Source of the DNA: Conchocele bisecta
Lineage: Eukaryota; Mollusca; Bivalvia; Lucinida; Thyasiridae
NCBI GenBank assembly: GCA_029237695.1
Contig: CM055274.1
Span: 16,729,505 to 16,793,504, forward strand
DNA length: 64,000 nucleotides
Direction: 5' to 3'
The notes beneath the pieces were generated by a model. It ran no database searches and was not told where the DNA came from. It saw only the letters and a program-made list of their open reading frames with translations. The position numbers and the translations under genes are program-made. Of this stretch, positions 1-11,097 are shown piece after piece; the first letter of the stretch is position 1, and the number at the start of each line of letters is the position of its first letter.

Positions 1-105
1 TGACCAGATCCAGATCAGCCTGTGCATCTGCACAGTCTGATCAGGTTCTGCACTGATCACCATTCAATTGGTGAAAGACCAGGCCTGCTTCTAACAAACA
101 GTATA
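1..105 (+). repeat. SINE-like repeat with GATCAG palindrome core
   Basis: Contains GATCAGCCTGTGCATCTGCA, CAGTCTGATCAGG and CTGCACTGATC, the core shared with copies at 2825-3040, 12605-12850, 21000-21165, 24020-24375, 35675-35790, 43085-43290, 46985-47075, 57828-58010 and 59575-59740. Truncated by the window edge. Confidence 0.75.
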
Positions 106-922
106 GGTCATTATCGTGCCGCAGGACTGTGCTAGAATATCAGGAGCTACGCTGGTCACAAATCCAATAAGCCCCTTTTCTCCAGTTACAGCCACAAATT
201 ACTATGCTGTTGAATGGACGTAAACCCCAAATCATTCCAAAAATCTTCCATGTTAATTTTCAAACTATTCTATTATACAGAAAAGCGATAATTTATGTAA
301 ACAAAAGTCTGAGCATAGGGTGGGTGGGGGTGAGGGGGAGACAGTCCTGCTCTCTGTTAGCCTCAACCCATCCACTATCTTGGAGATGGAGTTGTCAAAT
401 GTGTCAAATTTAGAGTCTGTAAATCAGTGGTTCCCTAATACTGGGGTAGGGGTATTTCAAGGATTTTCTTTTATTAATAAAATTTCGAAACATAAAAAGT
501 CCTGGATTTTGTTAAAACATTTTTTAAATTTTGTTTGTGGAATTTTAGTTTCCTTTTTTTTCATCACATTTTTACTAATTTCCTCTTCTCTCGCAATGTG
601 CTGCTCACACCCCTGAATACTATCATTTACCACCGGCATCTAGACATCATTAACTGAACATTAACTGTGAGCTACACTGATCCTAAACCCCAAAAGCCCC
701 ATGCATTTCTCCTGTAGCAGCCACATATAAATATGTGCAATGATAAGCTAAGCAAAAACCACTGTCAGAAATGGTGTATCTTTGACATTAAATGGGCTCA
801 GACACTTGTTGCCTTTCCTGCTCAAATATGCAGCGCTAGTGCACTGCTGCAGCCTGAAATGTAGACTAACATGCCATGTCTCTATATCATGTTCATATCT
901 ATTTTTCATTATCTGACTTTTA

Positions 923-1912
923 TTAGCCAGGTTTTTTTAAAAAAAAATCCCAGGCTATTGGATTGGCGAAAGCCGGGCGGGGGCGGGCGGGCGGCGTCCA
1001 CAATCAATGTTAAGTTTTCGTGTTTGAGTCCATTTCTTTGTTACTGTACCACCTAGGACCACCAAACTTTCACAGCTTCATAATCAAGGGGTGCCCACCA
1101 CATATTACTATCCAACATGTTACTTTTTTTTTAACTTGACCCATTTTTTCCGTGCAGTCGACTTAGCCATTTTCAATGTTAAGTTTTCGCGTTTACAATG
1201 TTAAGTTTTCGTGTTTAAGTCCATTTCTATGGTACTGTACCACCTAGGACCACCAAACTTTCACAGCTTCATAACCAAGGGGTGCCTACCACATAAAACT
1301 ATCCAACATGTGACCATTTTTTTACCTTCACCTATTATTTCTACGTAATTGACTTAGCCATTTTCAACATTAACTTTTTAACGTACGTCTGGTTAAATGT
1401 TTTGATTACAACTTTTTCGTTATACTATATCTCTGCAACTGCTTCGCCCATTACCTTGAAACTTCACATGGGTGCTTATCATCGTCCATATTTTCATTCT
1501 AACCCGCAACCGTGCGGCCCCTGTGCGCAATGTCAAGGTCAAATTACTTTGAATTTATTTGTTAAAGTTTTTTCGTGTACTATATCTCTGCAACTGCTTC
1601 ACCCATTACCTTGATACTTCACATGGGTGTTTATCATCATTGTCGCACCCGCTTGCGGAAAGCGCGATATCGTCGGCATTTTGACATACGTCCGTCCGTC
1701 CGTACGTCCGTGTGTCCGGTTAAATTTTTTTCGTTAAAGTTTTTCCATCTACTATATCTATTTTTTTAGTGTCCATGCCTCGCCCCAAGGCACGACATGC
1801 AGGCCACGGCCATCTTAATGTCTACAAAAAGTGGGTATAATTATGTTATCCAAGTGTCCATGCTTGGAAAAAACCAGGCCTTCGTGGCTTTGCCTCGTTT
1901 CTTGTTATTTAT
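923..1912 (+). mobile_element. Tandem-core (pearl/Helentron-like) element, family A
   Basis: Starts with a hairpin (AGCCAGGTTTTTTTAAAAAA through CAGGCTATTGG) and AAGCCGGGCGGG. The core holds two ~160-bp repeats (CCTAGGACCACCAAACTTTC) and two copies of a CTGCAACTGCTTC block, then a (CGTC)n tract at 1688-1710, and it ends CTTCGTGGCTTTGCCTCGTT. Architecture as in bivalve pearl elements; family assignment is inferred. Confidence 0.7.
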
Positions 1913-2026
1913 TATTTACTTTGCTATATTAACGGTAGTAAAGCCATAGTGCTATGTCTACATGACATGTGGCTTATGGGATTTGTGATCAGTGTATCTC
2001 AGGCGCGGATATCTAGGTTTCTGAGA

Positions 2027-2027
2027 A

Positions 2028-2096
<69 letters not shown>

Positions 2097-2230
2097 GGGT
2101 GTGTTGTCGAGGTGCACGCAGTGGAACGAGTTTGCTAGGGGGGTCCGGGGCATGCCCCCCGAAAAAAATTTGAAATACAGATGTCCTGAAATGCATTTTC
2201 CTGGGTTTTACGGGATTTAAAATCCGACTC
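2027..2230 (+). repeat. Poly-G-bearing repeat (GCGCGGAT family)
   Basis: GCGCGGATATCTAGGTTTCT is followed by a ~67-bp G run with one T interruption at 2059, then AGGGGGGTCCGGGGCATGCC. Same family at 41953-42125, 42379-42650, 50660-50880 (minus), 56888-57140 and a distant relative at 19060-19320. G-run length is unreliable in any assembly. Confidence 0.8.
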
Positions 2231-2824
2231 GAGCTGGTAATAAACTGTTATATTTTGTACCGCTATGATGATATTAATAAGTTACACATTTTGACTATAC
2301 CTATCAGTGAAAAATGAGTTCATGCTGGTCTGTCGCATCTTTTTCGCGACAGGCTCCATCGTGCAAATCTAGAGCAGTCAGGTTATTGTTGTTGTTGTTT
2401 CTACTGCGTGCACATGTTTCCCGCGTTTACTTTTCATGGCACCGTAAATGATCAACGCTCTATGATCAATCATGAATCATGCGAATACAATGTAAAAGTA
2501 GCTACAGTAACAAACACAATACATATATACATACTCAATCGTTTAATTGTGTATGGTTCACGTTTTTAAACATATATCGAACATGTTTGTCCATCATGAA
2601 TACCATCATGACAATTTCATATCAGTTCATACTTGCGTAACCTCTGTGGCTGAACGGGGGTGGGGGGGGGGGTTGCAGCCCCCACAACCCAGTGCTAGAT
2701 CCGTGCCTGTAGCTTATGATCAAAATAGCACACTCGATAACGATGCATATCAAATTACTTCTTAGAAGCAATACGACATGATGTTTCGTTGAATGATGGA
2801 ACGGCAAACAGTGCACACCCTGAA

Positions 2825-3040
2825 TCAGACTATGGACATGATGGATGCACAGGCTGATCTGAATCTACGCTGGTTGCAAAATCCATAAGCACCATTTCTC
2901 CAGTCACAGCCACATACATGTATCTATACTCTTCGGTAGAAGCCTGAAAGTTGTTCCACTTAATGAATGGTAAACTGTGCAGACCCTGATTAGACTGATC
3001 CGTGCCAACACTGATTGCAAATGCCATGATGAAAGGGTGA
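2825..3040 (-). repeat. SINE-like repeat, GATCAG family
   Basis: Shares TGGATGCACAGGCTGATCTG, TCCAGTCACAGCCACATA and the variable TTCTAACAAGC-type tail with the other copies. Confidence 0.7.
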
Positions 3041-4535
3041 AACAAAGCTTGGACGAAGGACGTAGGTATGGTCTCTGAACAAAGTCAGCGGCTGAAACTC
3101 ACACACTTGTAACAACAACAACAACAACCATGGCAGATTTGCGAACAAGGTGCGGGAAAAATTGTCACTTAACCATCTACTGTGCACAGTACACATGATG
3201 TGACTATTGTATGGACAGTAGCAATAGTCCCATTTGCTTTCACAGTCTATATTCTGCCAAACGAAATCGACTTCGACACCATCCAGCACTGAAAGTGAAA
3301 CCGGAGGTCCAATTCGGCCCTCTGTCGGTTCGAACCAGTTATTTTCAGAGTGACACGACGGCAGGAATAATTTGTACTCGTCGGCTCCTGTCTCTTTCAG
3401 ACATAGCTGGTCATTTTGACCAATATTTAACTCTGCAAGTAACCAATCAATTTACGTAGTTGCATTTCCATACCATTTAGATAGTGGTTCGGAAATTAGT
3501 GGGAGGCGCCCCTGGCCCCACAGGCATTTGGCGTGTTTCGGCTTTCATCGTTATAACGTACTACAATGGTGTCGGCTAATTCTGCGCATCTAAGGCTTTC
3601 CAAACAAATTTATATGTCCTTATCATCCCCATATTCAGTCCAAATCTTCTGAATATTCAACACAGTTCAAAGACGTCTGCAGGTAACATGTCATGAAGTT
3701 CTGACGTCATTAAATGACGTAAATTGTGTGTTGTATGACATCACATGCGTTTTTGCAACATCACATTTGTTTCTGCTAATGCTGCGCAGCTGGTAGTGTA
3801 AACAAAGTGGCGAACAGCATACTGGATCAGTCGTAACTTCATGACTGTCTTGATATACAGTCGTGATGGCTTACTCCTGTAAAGTGGCATTTTCCTTTGG
3901 AATTTTCAAAAACTGTGATAAAGTATCAAATTTACATATTTTTAAATAAAATAATTTGTAGGTTATTTCAATATGCATGTAAATAAATATTTGAAGCTTT
4001 TATTGTTTATGGAAATTTCAAAAAATTGTTTTTATTGACAAAATGCATGAATATCTGAGATTTTTTTATTGAAATCAACAATATAATGCTGGTGAATGTT
4101 TGTAAATGTAAACTAGGGTTCAATCCAAGTGTTTATACAGTTAGATATGTTATATGTTTTGTTTTATTGAAAAATATAAAATGCCAGTAAACAAATAGCT
4201 ATCATGACCCAACATTGATTGGGTCAACATTGATTGGGTCATTGATGTTCTCGACTAACTGGAACGGCATAGCAAAATTGGTATTAAACTTGAAGCAGAA
4301 CTATCCAGTGACATCATGACAGGTTAGTTATTCCATCAGCAGGGTCTGAGGATTTTACACATTTTGACTATATTCGGATTAACTTTTTACCAAACTATTG
4401 GAATGTGATAAAATTGTGCCACATTGTAGCAATAAATCAGCTTGTTTATTCCGAAATCCACAAATTTGATTATGACGTACGCAAGGCTAAATTTGATGTG
4501 AATTGCGCATTAGCGCATAATTTGCCGAAATGACA
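3041..4535. other. Upstream of VMA21: no gene recognised
   Basis: AT-rich with a few short open frames. A repeat shared inverted with 55090-55210 lies at about 3840-3960 (TATCAAATTTACATATTTTT, GACTGTCTTGATATACAGTC). The missing VMA21 first coding exon may be here but was not identified. Confidence 0.6.
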
Positions 4536-4558
4536 ATATATATATATATATATATATG
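4536..4558. repeat. (TA)n microsatellite
   Basis: About 11 TA units flanking the 4556-4949 MITE. Confidence 0.9.
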
Positions 4559-4949
4559 AATAAGGCTTCTAACTTTGGTTGGACACAACCTCGTATCATA
4601 ACAAAATAACATGTTTAACAAAATTTTAATTTGCTATGCATTTCTGCAGGATATCGATAATTCTCAAATGATCATATGTACTTGCCACTACAATATTGAC
4701 GTTAGAGCCTTAAACACATTATTTCATTTGTTATGATACGAGGTTGTGTCCGACCTAGGAAAAGGAGCTGTAATTATAGATATTATTTGCATAAATATGT
4801 TCTGACTATGTTATTTTAGCAAGATAACAATAATTCTCAAATGAACATGTGCACTTTCCGCAAAAATATTCACATTAGCGTTAGTAAAATCGCAGAATGT
4901 GTTATGATACCGAGGTCGTGTCCGACCAAGGTTAGAAGCCTTGTTCATA
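4556..4949. mobile_element. Inverted-repeat MITE with three palindromic arms
   Basis: Left end ATGAATAAGGCTTCTAACTT and right end AGGTTAGAAGCCTTGTTCAT are complementary; GACACAACCTCGTATCATAA recurs inverted at 4734-4760 and 4905-4925. A (TA)n run at 4536-4556 flanks the left end. Confidence 0.75.
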
Positions 4950-5200
4950 AATATAGAATTATACCGATGAAAGCTGAAACACGCCGAATGCCTGTGCCTG
5001 GCCCTGGATGACTGGGAAGAACCCAAATGTTCTGGCAACGAGACTTGCTGCAAAAACATTACCTGCATTCGAAGTTGTCACTTACTCTTGACCCGTGCAT
5101 TGGTGAACACTGAATGTCGGTCCATGGAAATCACATTTGATTTGGTGAAATAAACGTGACCTTCTAACCGTTGTAGAGTAATGTACCTGGGTTTGCTCAC

Positions 5201-5403
5201 AGGTGGAAGACTCGGACCTATGACACCAAAAAAATGCCTATTAAAAAAAAAAATCCCATTACCCCACCCACTTGGTCTCCTACAGTACCATCTTCTATAT
5301 AGAAGATGGTACTGTACGAGACCAAGTGGGTGGGGTAATTGGGGTAATGGGATTTTTTTAATAGGCATTTTTTTGGTGTCATAGTTCCAAGTCTTCCACC
5401 TGT
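5201..5403. mobile_element. 203-bp near-perfect palindromic MITE
   Basis: Arms CACAGGTGGAAGACTCGGAC / TCTTCCACCTGTG enclose ATGCCTATTAAA / TTTAATAGGCAT and a central perfect palindrome CATCTTCTATATAGAAGATG. It ends about 45 bp before the VMA21 exon. Second copy at 22907-23107. Confidence 0.88.
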
Positions 5404-5446
5404 GGGTTTGCTTGAAGTGTACCAGGATTCTTGTCTGTAATTGCAG

Positions 5447-5565
5447 GATGATGGGTGGGGAGGAGCAACAAAATAGTGTGTTGAAGACGATGGTGATATT
5501 CAGTCTCGCTATGCTCTTCTTCCCAGTCTTCCTCTACTTCTTCAGTAAAGCAATGTTCTTTGAAG
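5447..5565 (+). CDS. VMA21: VMA21 internal exon, first transmembrane helix
   Basis: The acceptor is TTGCAG ending at 5446 and the donor is GTATGT starting at 5566. The exon encodes MMGGEEQQNSVLKTM, then the first hydrophobic helix and FFEG. It ends after the first base of a Gly/Ala codon (phase 1). A palindromic mobile element ends about 45 bp upstream of the acceptor, so this intron end lies against a transposon. Confidence 0.92.
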
Positions 5566-8500
5566 GTATGTACGATGGAACCTCTCTAAAAAGGACACAC
5601 ATAAAACCTCTGTGTGTTTAACCCTTTCAACCCTCGGTACCTGGAGTGGACTGTGATATGTTCATTTTCTGACCAATCCAATTGTCACAAAATGATTTTC
5701 AGACCAGTCCATTTATAAAAAGGCTGTGCGGGTTTTTTTCTAAAAAAATATGAAACGTACTTGCAAAAAGTGCAGATCCAGATGAGACGGCTCGTTACGA
5801 GCCGGCTCATCTGGATCTACACTGTTTGCAGACATCATAAAAGAGGTCTGAAGTGTTGAAAGCGTTTAATTGACGGGCCTCATTGTTATTTATCCATGTT
5901 GATGTACCAGTATGTTCATGATTCAAAAGCACAAATATGTCTTGGAGTGCTCATGTGCCTGAATGACAGTGGAACCTCTCTAATCCATACACCCTGGGTA
6001 TCTGCAAATTAGCGAGGTTCCACTGTATATTAAATTCATGTCTGTACACACATACCGGTAGTATCCCATTCAATCAATTTCGTTTCTTCGGCAGAAAAAT
6101 GGCACAGAACATTTGCCACCAACGTTATTCCAGATCAATATGTGCATTTGATCAAATGAAATGGTGTGTTTGGTTGATAGATCGTTTGTATTCCATAAAG
6201 CAAAACAGCAACATATTGAATATTATCCCGTCAACACAGTGCGTATGTGCCGTGAAACACGGTGCCGTGAAACATTTTTGATATCCAGTCAATACAATTT
6301 TTGCATTTTACAGCCATTTGTAGGTGTTGACGGGATAAATAGAATAGTAGGTTAGTGCCGTGAATGGGAAAAAATATCTGGCGCGGCACGGAAACGGGAT
6401 GTGCTCGGCAGAGCCTCGCCCATCCCGTTTCCTAAGCCTTGCCAGATATTTTTTCCCATTCACGGCACTAACCTACTATTCTCTATCTATTTTCCTTATT
6501 TCTGAACCAAAGTATATGTTGTGACCACTCATTTGAACCGTCTCGGCGAGATGGTTCAAATGAGTGGTCACAACATATACTTCTGATGAGAAATAAAGAA
6601 ATTCCTGAGCGTTGCCGGATATTTTTTCCTATTCACGGCACTAACCTACTATTCTCTATTTATCAGAGGCATCATCTGAGACGCATGGACTACCGGTAAT
6701 GGGGATAAAAATTCATCCTTTCTGGGATTCATTTTTAGGGCCAAGTGACGTCACTCGTGTTCCAAGACACCCACAACATACGAGACACATCATGCCATTT
6801 TGTACCCAAGAACATTTTTCATTAAATATATTTACAGAAACTGTGATCTTTTCTGTAAATGACGTCGAAAGTTGATGAAAAGTTTGTAGCAAATGCAGAA
6901 TATAATTTCGCATTTGCTAAAGAAATTTTATCAACTTTCGATATCATTTTGGAAAATATCGTAAATTTTGTCAATATCGTACATGTTCAAAATCACATGG
7001 CGTGTCTCATATCGGTCGAGCTCTGGAATAACAATTATCTCCCTTGTCGCTGTATTTCGCTGAAACAGGTTTCGAAAATCGAGAAGCAGAATATCCATGT
7101 GTATATGATCTGTTTGTTGAACAGACACTAAACCCTATCCAGTCAAAAAAACACTAGTAGCTTATTTCATCAAAATTGCAAAGTATACTTATCTAGCAAA
7201 GTTTACTTTGAGGGAGTAATCATTTCTTTTTTCCGAAATGCATTATGTCATATAGAACTAAGGACTGTATATATTTGATGATTTAAAGTATGCATAATTA
7301 TTATACTGAATTTATTACATTATCACAGCCAAAATGGCTGTGATAATGTAATAAATTCAGTATAATAAAAATTAATAAATTTATCCTTAAATTGAATATT
7401 TCTCCGTCAAAGTATACTTTCCTAGACAAGTATACTTTGCAATGTTTGTGACATAGGCTACAGCAATATATGGGATTATCCTTGGCTGCGTGGGTGGTTG
7501 GTCGGGCGAACGCGATGGCGTAAATTAACGGTAGGGGTTCCTCCTTATATAAATTACAATTTGACCCTCTGGTACATTTTTATCTTTGGCTCTTTTGTTA
7601 CCTGGGAGTTGAATTGGGTTATTGCCCATTATAAAAGTAATGGTACTATTACTGATCCTACTGCTTTTGGGAGGAGGCCAAGTGATTCTGGTGTGGCGAG
7701 GACCTGGCATCAAATGAGGATTATTCTGATTTCAGGCCATTAAACCCCAACAAACAAAATGCTTAGCTGCATCACTGACGGGCATCTTCTAAAGTGTATT
7801 AACACAGTGTAATAAAAATCATAATACACTAGTGTAATAAATACATGTATGCAAATGAGGCCGCTACAGAAAACATGTTAGGTGATAAGTACAGCTTCAA
7901 CTTATGATGATGTGCTTATGCAATAAATAGACTGTAACATAAGTGTTGATTTAATTAACCGGGTATGGAAGGTGTTCGAGCCAATTCCCACCCTTAAATA
8001 TGAGCCGAATCGAGTGTTGATTTAATATGAAACTTATTAAACTCATCGACTGATTTCATAAGAAAGTTGGCATAGCCTCATTTCTTATGAAATCAGTTAA
8101 CTTGTTTAATTTATAAACATCATGTATTAAATCACTACTCATGTAAGATCCTCCATTTATTGCATTCCTTATTAACAAGGTTTATGATCACGTGGTACTA
8201 ACAACAACAACAAGTACCGATTCAAAGTACGTATTCTTTTATAGTGTCCTTATTACGTAACAGATTTTGATCAAATACGGAGCATCAAACGCGTCTTGTT
8301 AAGCTGCATTTGGTGGTCTCTGTATTTTCGCCCAAACGGAAATCGATTCTTCACAAAAACGACATAATTCTGTGCCTAACTCCATAGACCACACAAATGC
8401 AGCTCATGAAGACGCGTTTGCTGCGCCATATTTCATAAAAATCCGTTGCATATTAAGGAAAATATCAAAGAATACTTACTTTGGAGTGGGCGACGTTGTT

Positions 8501-8727
8501 GTCACCATGTGATCATGCATCTTGATTAAATGGTCAATGATTATCTCCAAGTTTGTTTTAACTAATTTACGTTTTTTTCTGTTTCAGCATATATGGGTAT
8601 GAGCAGCCAGGATAGCTACTTTTATGCTGCATTTGTTGCCATAGCAACCGTCCATGTGATTCTGGGACTATTTGTATACAAAGCATTTAATGAAGGGACT
8701 ACTACTACGAGCCTCAAAACAGATTAA
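5447..8727 (+). CDS. VMA21: VMA21, V-ATPase assembly chaperone (two exons; first coding exon not found)
   Basis: VMA21 is a small ER membrane protein with two transmembrane helices that helps assemble the Vo sector of the vacuolar H+-ATPase. Joining 5447-5565 to 8588-8727 gives an open frame of about 85 residues ending in TAA: a first hydrophobic helix (VIFSLAMLFFPVFLYFF), the loop FEGAYMGMSSQDSYFYAA and a second helix (FVAIATVHVILGLFVY). The loop and second helix match the family strongly. Both introns sit at phases I recall for vertebrate VMA21: this exon starts with the third base of a codon and the next begins after the first base. That implies an upstream coding exon of about 17-20 residues, which I could not locate. 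The two ATGs at 5448 and 5451 are possible alternative starts but lie right behind the splice acceptor. The C-terminus (NEGTTTTSLKTD) lacks an obvious KKXX-type retrieval signal. Confidence 0.93.
5618..5869. mobile_element. piggyBac-like MITE (TTAA), right end mutated
   Basis: Starts TTAACCCTTTCAACCCTCGG; the right end GTTGAAAGCGTTTAA has one change from the mirrored terminus. The core has AGATCCAGATGAGACGGCTC paired with GAGCCGGCTCATCTGGATCT. TTAA flanks plus CCCTTT ends suit piggyBac-derived MITEs. Confidence 0.75.
6223..6660 (+). mobile_element. ~440-bp compound-hairpin element, copy 1
   Basis: Three hairpins in a row: TTATCCCGTCAACAC...GTGTTGACGGGATAA (6223-6342), ATAGTAGGTTAGTGCCGTGA and its complement (6343-6482), and AAGTATATGTTGTGACCACT with complement (6510-6582). 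A final half-copy of the second arm follows (to 6660). The same composite recurs at 14929-15361 (inverted) and 43439-43874. It lies in the VMA21 intron. Confidence 0.88.
6781..7010. mobile_element. Palindromic MITE (CATGNCATTTTGTACC family)
   Basis: CATGCCATTTTGTACCCAAG on the left mirrors the TCACATGGCGTGTCTCATAT end; central GCAAATGCAGAATATAATTT / CGCATTTGC. Others at 27968-28238, 42740-42970 and a partial at 30000-30180. Confidence 0.75.
7157..7461. mobile_element. 305-bp palindromic MITE, copy 1
   Basis: GTAGCTTATTTCATCAAAAT and ATGTTTGTGACATAGGCTAC ends; centre ATTACATTATCACAGCCA and its mirror TGGCTGTGATAATGTAAT. Several AAGTATACTTT blocks. In the VMA21 intron. Confidence 0.88.
7490..7750 (+). 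repeat. tRNA-like composite repeat, fragment
   Basis: GGTAGGGGTTCCTCCTTATA and GGAGGCCAAGTGATTCTGGT, ending AGGCCATTAAACCCCAA. Same family as 37345-37745 (reverse). Confidence 0.7.
8588..8727 (+). CDS. VMA21: VMA21 last exon, luminal loop and second helix
   Basis: The acceptor is CTGTTTCAG ending at 8587. The split codon G|CA gives Ala, then YMGMSSQDSYFYAAF, the most conserved stretch of the family, and the second hydrophobic helix. TAA is at 8725-8727. I saw no AATAAA immediately downstream, so the 3' UTR end is undefined. Confidence 0.95.
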
Positions 8728-8799
8728 CAACGCTGTGCCAGAAATATGTGGCGACCTTATTTATACACATGTGCAAGACTCCCAAGATCTCAGGAACTG

Positions 8800-8945
8800 G
8801 GCCTGTTTTTGTTGCGGCCGCTTGCAGACAGCGCAATATAGTCAGCACATTGGCATACATACATCCGTACGTGTCTGGGTGAAAAGTCTTTTGGTATACT
8901 ATCAAAGCCTCGGCGGGCGCGACATGTGGGCCACGGCCATCTAGT
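8800..8945 (+). repeat. 3' end fragment of a tandem-core element (CATCTAGT tail)
   Basis: GCTTGCAGACAGCGCAATAT, a CATCCGTACG tract, CTATCAAAGCCTCGGCGGGC and GGGCCACGGCCATCTAGT. Further solo tails at 10222-10378, 14420-14600 (minus) and 48150-48190 (minus). Confidence 0.7.
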
Positions 8946-9580
8946 TATACAATATTCAGAGCATGTGCTTAAAATCAGGCAGTTTGATTATTAACTGGGC
9001 CTGTATTTATAAAATATTCAGAGCATGTGCTTGAAATCAGGCAGTTTGATTTGACTAGCTTAGTGTCGTCCGATCAAACTACCTGAATTCGTCTTGTTCA
9101 ATCAAACTACAGGGCTCCATTTCTGAAGCAATTGGGTATTTTAAAATTTTAATTGGGTAAAATAAAATCACATTACTGTTTACACATTACTATTGACGAC
9201 TACAACAGTGCAGATACTGGTTAATGTATTCCATTAGGCTTGCAAAATATCATGCCTGCACTTTTATAAATATGGGCCCAGATGTCGGCCCAGATGGGAT
9301 GAGCCTATTTACTGATGTGGAGGCCCAGAATATAAGTTATAGGCCGAATCATAATCATAATAACGTATTTATCGTACCGTAGATTCTTTATATTTCTTTT
9401 CATTTTTTTATGTCAAAAAGTTTCGTCAACCTTTTTCGTATTTTAAACATGCACTTCTCTGACGGTTTTTGTGATGCTTACTTTAGCGCTAACATGCCCA
9501 TGATCATGTTTTGTCAAATGCCTCGGCTGGCGGAATTCTTGTATAAATATGGGCCCAGATATTGGCGATACTGTTACTAC
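8946..9580. other. Unassigned, direct repeat only
   Basis: An imperfect direct repeat of TTCAGAGCATGTGCTTAAAA / CAGGCAGTTTGATT at 8951 and 9013. Nothing else recognised. Confidence 0.6.
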
Positions 9581-10109
9581 TGTCTGTTCCACGTTTTGCT
9601 ACCGACAAACTTTTGGCTATTAAGCACATTAAATCTAAAAAATATTTAAACGTAATTACTTTTTTATCAATAACAAAAATGTCACCCTCCCCAAAAAAAA
9701 TTATTTGATGAAATTCCATGAAGTATTGATTTTATTGCTAAAAAGGGATTTTCCTATGGGAATTTAACATGGGGAGTCAATTTCCCAAAAAAATTGGAAA
9801 TTGATTTCGAAACCTGGCGAGATAGCTTGAAAATGATGTAACTAAGAAAGCAAAAGTTGGATTTTGAAAATCGGTCTACAAATAAAAAAAATATTTAAAC
9901 AAAAAATGTTTAGCCCCCATGTTAAATTCCCATAGGAAAATCGTTTTTTCGCAATAAAATCAATATTTGATGGAATTTCATCAAATAATTATTTTTGGGG
10001 AGGGCGACTTCTTTGTTATTGATAAAAAAAATACTTAATTTTAAATATTTTTTAGATTTAATGTGTTTAATAGCCAAAAGTTCGTCGGCAGCAAAACGTG
10101 GAACAGACA
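9581..10109. mobile_element. 529-bp fold-back element
   Basis: Terminal inverted repeats TGTCTGTTCCACGTTTTGCT and AGCAAAACGTGGAACAGACA are perfect over 20 bp, and complementarity continues over about 200 bp with an asymmetric centre. No coding potential. Confidence 0.88.
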
Positions 10110-10221
10110 TTAGTTACCGTTTCTGAGGACCAGAATGGCTGTTATTGTTGGCTACAACAGTGCAAGTTACATGTACTGGTTCATGTACATATATTATGCT
10201 TTCAAAATGACCTGTCCATAG

Positions 10222-10378
10222 TTTTTGTCATGCCGGCTTGCGGACAGCGCGATAGTCAGCCCACTGGCGTACATCCGTACGGTTGTACGTATTTCCGGGT
10301 TGAAGTTTGTGGTTAAAGTTTTTCGTATACTATCAAAGTATCGGTGGGCACGACATGCGGATCGCAGCCATCTAATAG
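10222..10378 (+). repeat. 3' end fragment of a tandem-core element
   Basis: GCTTGCGGACAGCGCGATAG to GGATCGCAGCCATCTAAT; same tail family as 8800-8945. Confidence 0.7.
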
Positions 10379-11097
10379 AAGTATGGGTCCAGATGTCGTC
10401 AATCCTGTGGGCAGGCCGTTCTGTGGCCCAGAATGAACCTTATTGATGACTACTAGTGGCGATAAAAAATGATGTGAACTTTTGCTGTTTATTGAACATT
10501 TTATGTCATTCAGAAATTAAAATTACATCATCGAAAAATTAATCGATATTCAATGATCGTTAGAAATTTCAGGAATCTTACGCAACATACCTACATCTCG
10601 TGCATGTCGGCACAACCCTGCTGATATCGGAGTGCCACGTTGTCATGATCGACGTCGAGAAATGTTAGGACTGACGTCATCGTTCTCTTTCTGTATCAGT
10701 CAGTTACCTGGGAATTCATCGGGCATACACCTTGCTCATCTGCAATGGTTCTGTCGATGTCGTCTGAACCGTTTCCTAATGGACGTTAATCTACATTGAT
10801 AGATGGACTTTTGGTGAGCAGCCAGAAACTGCTGGTTTCATTGTAGTCTCATATTGGCGCTACACATTTTACGTTGACAATTGTTTACATTGTTTCCCAC
10901 TGCTGTTCGCAAGCACTTCTGGCCCATTTAAATATCACTGCACAGGTTTCGGGCCATTCTGACGCCACCCTTTTCTCTGCAGTTATATTTAGCGGCGGCT
11001 TTTTACCGGTACTTGTACCAGGACATAATAATTATAACATAATAGTTACATTTTATAATAACTGATCAGCAGAAGACTTTTACTATACTTTCTACTA
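10379..11097. other. Unassigned intergenic sequence
   Basis: No gene, RNA or repeat recognised; short frames only. Confidence 0.5.

Noticed and set aside
1949..2196. Open frames coding poly-Gly (plus) or poly-Pro (minus) at about 2030-2096
   Set aside because: They are translations of a G homopolymer inside a dispersed repeat; length and frame are arbitrary and no homologous protein context exists.
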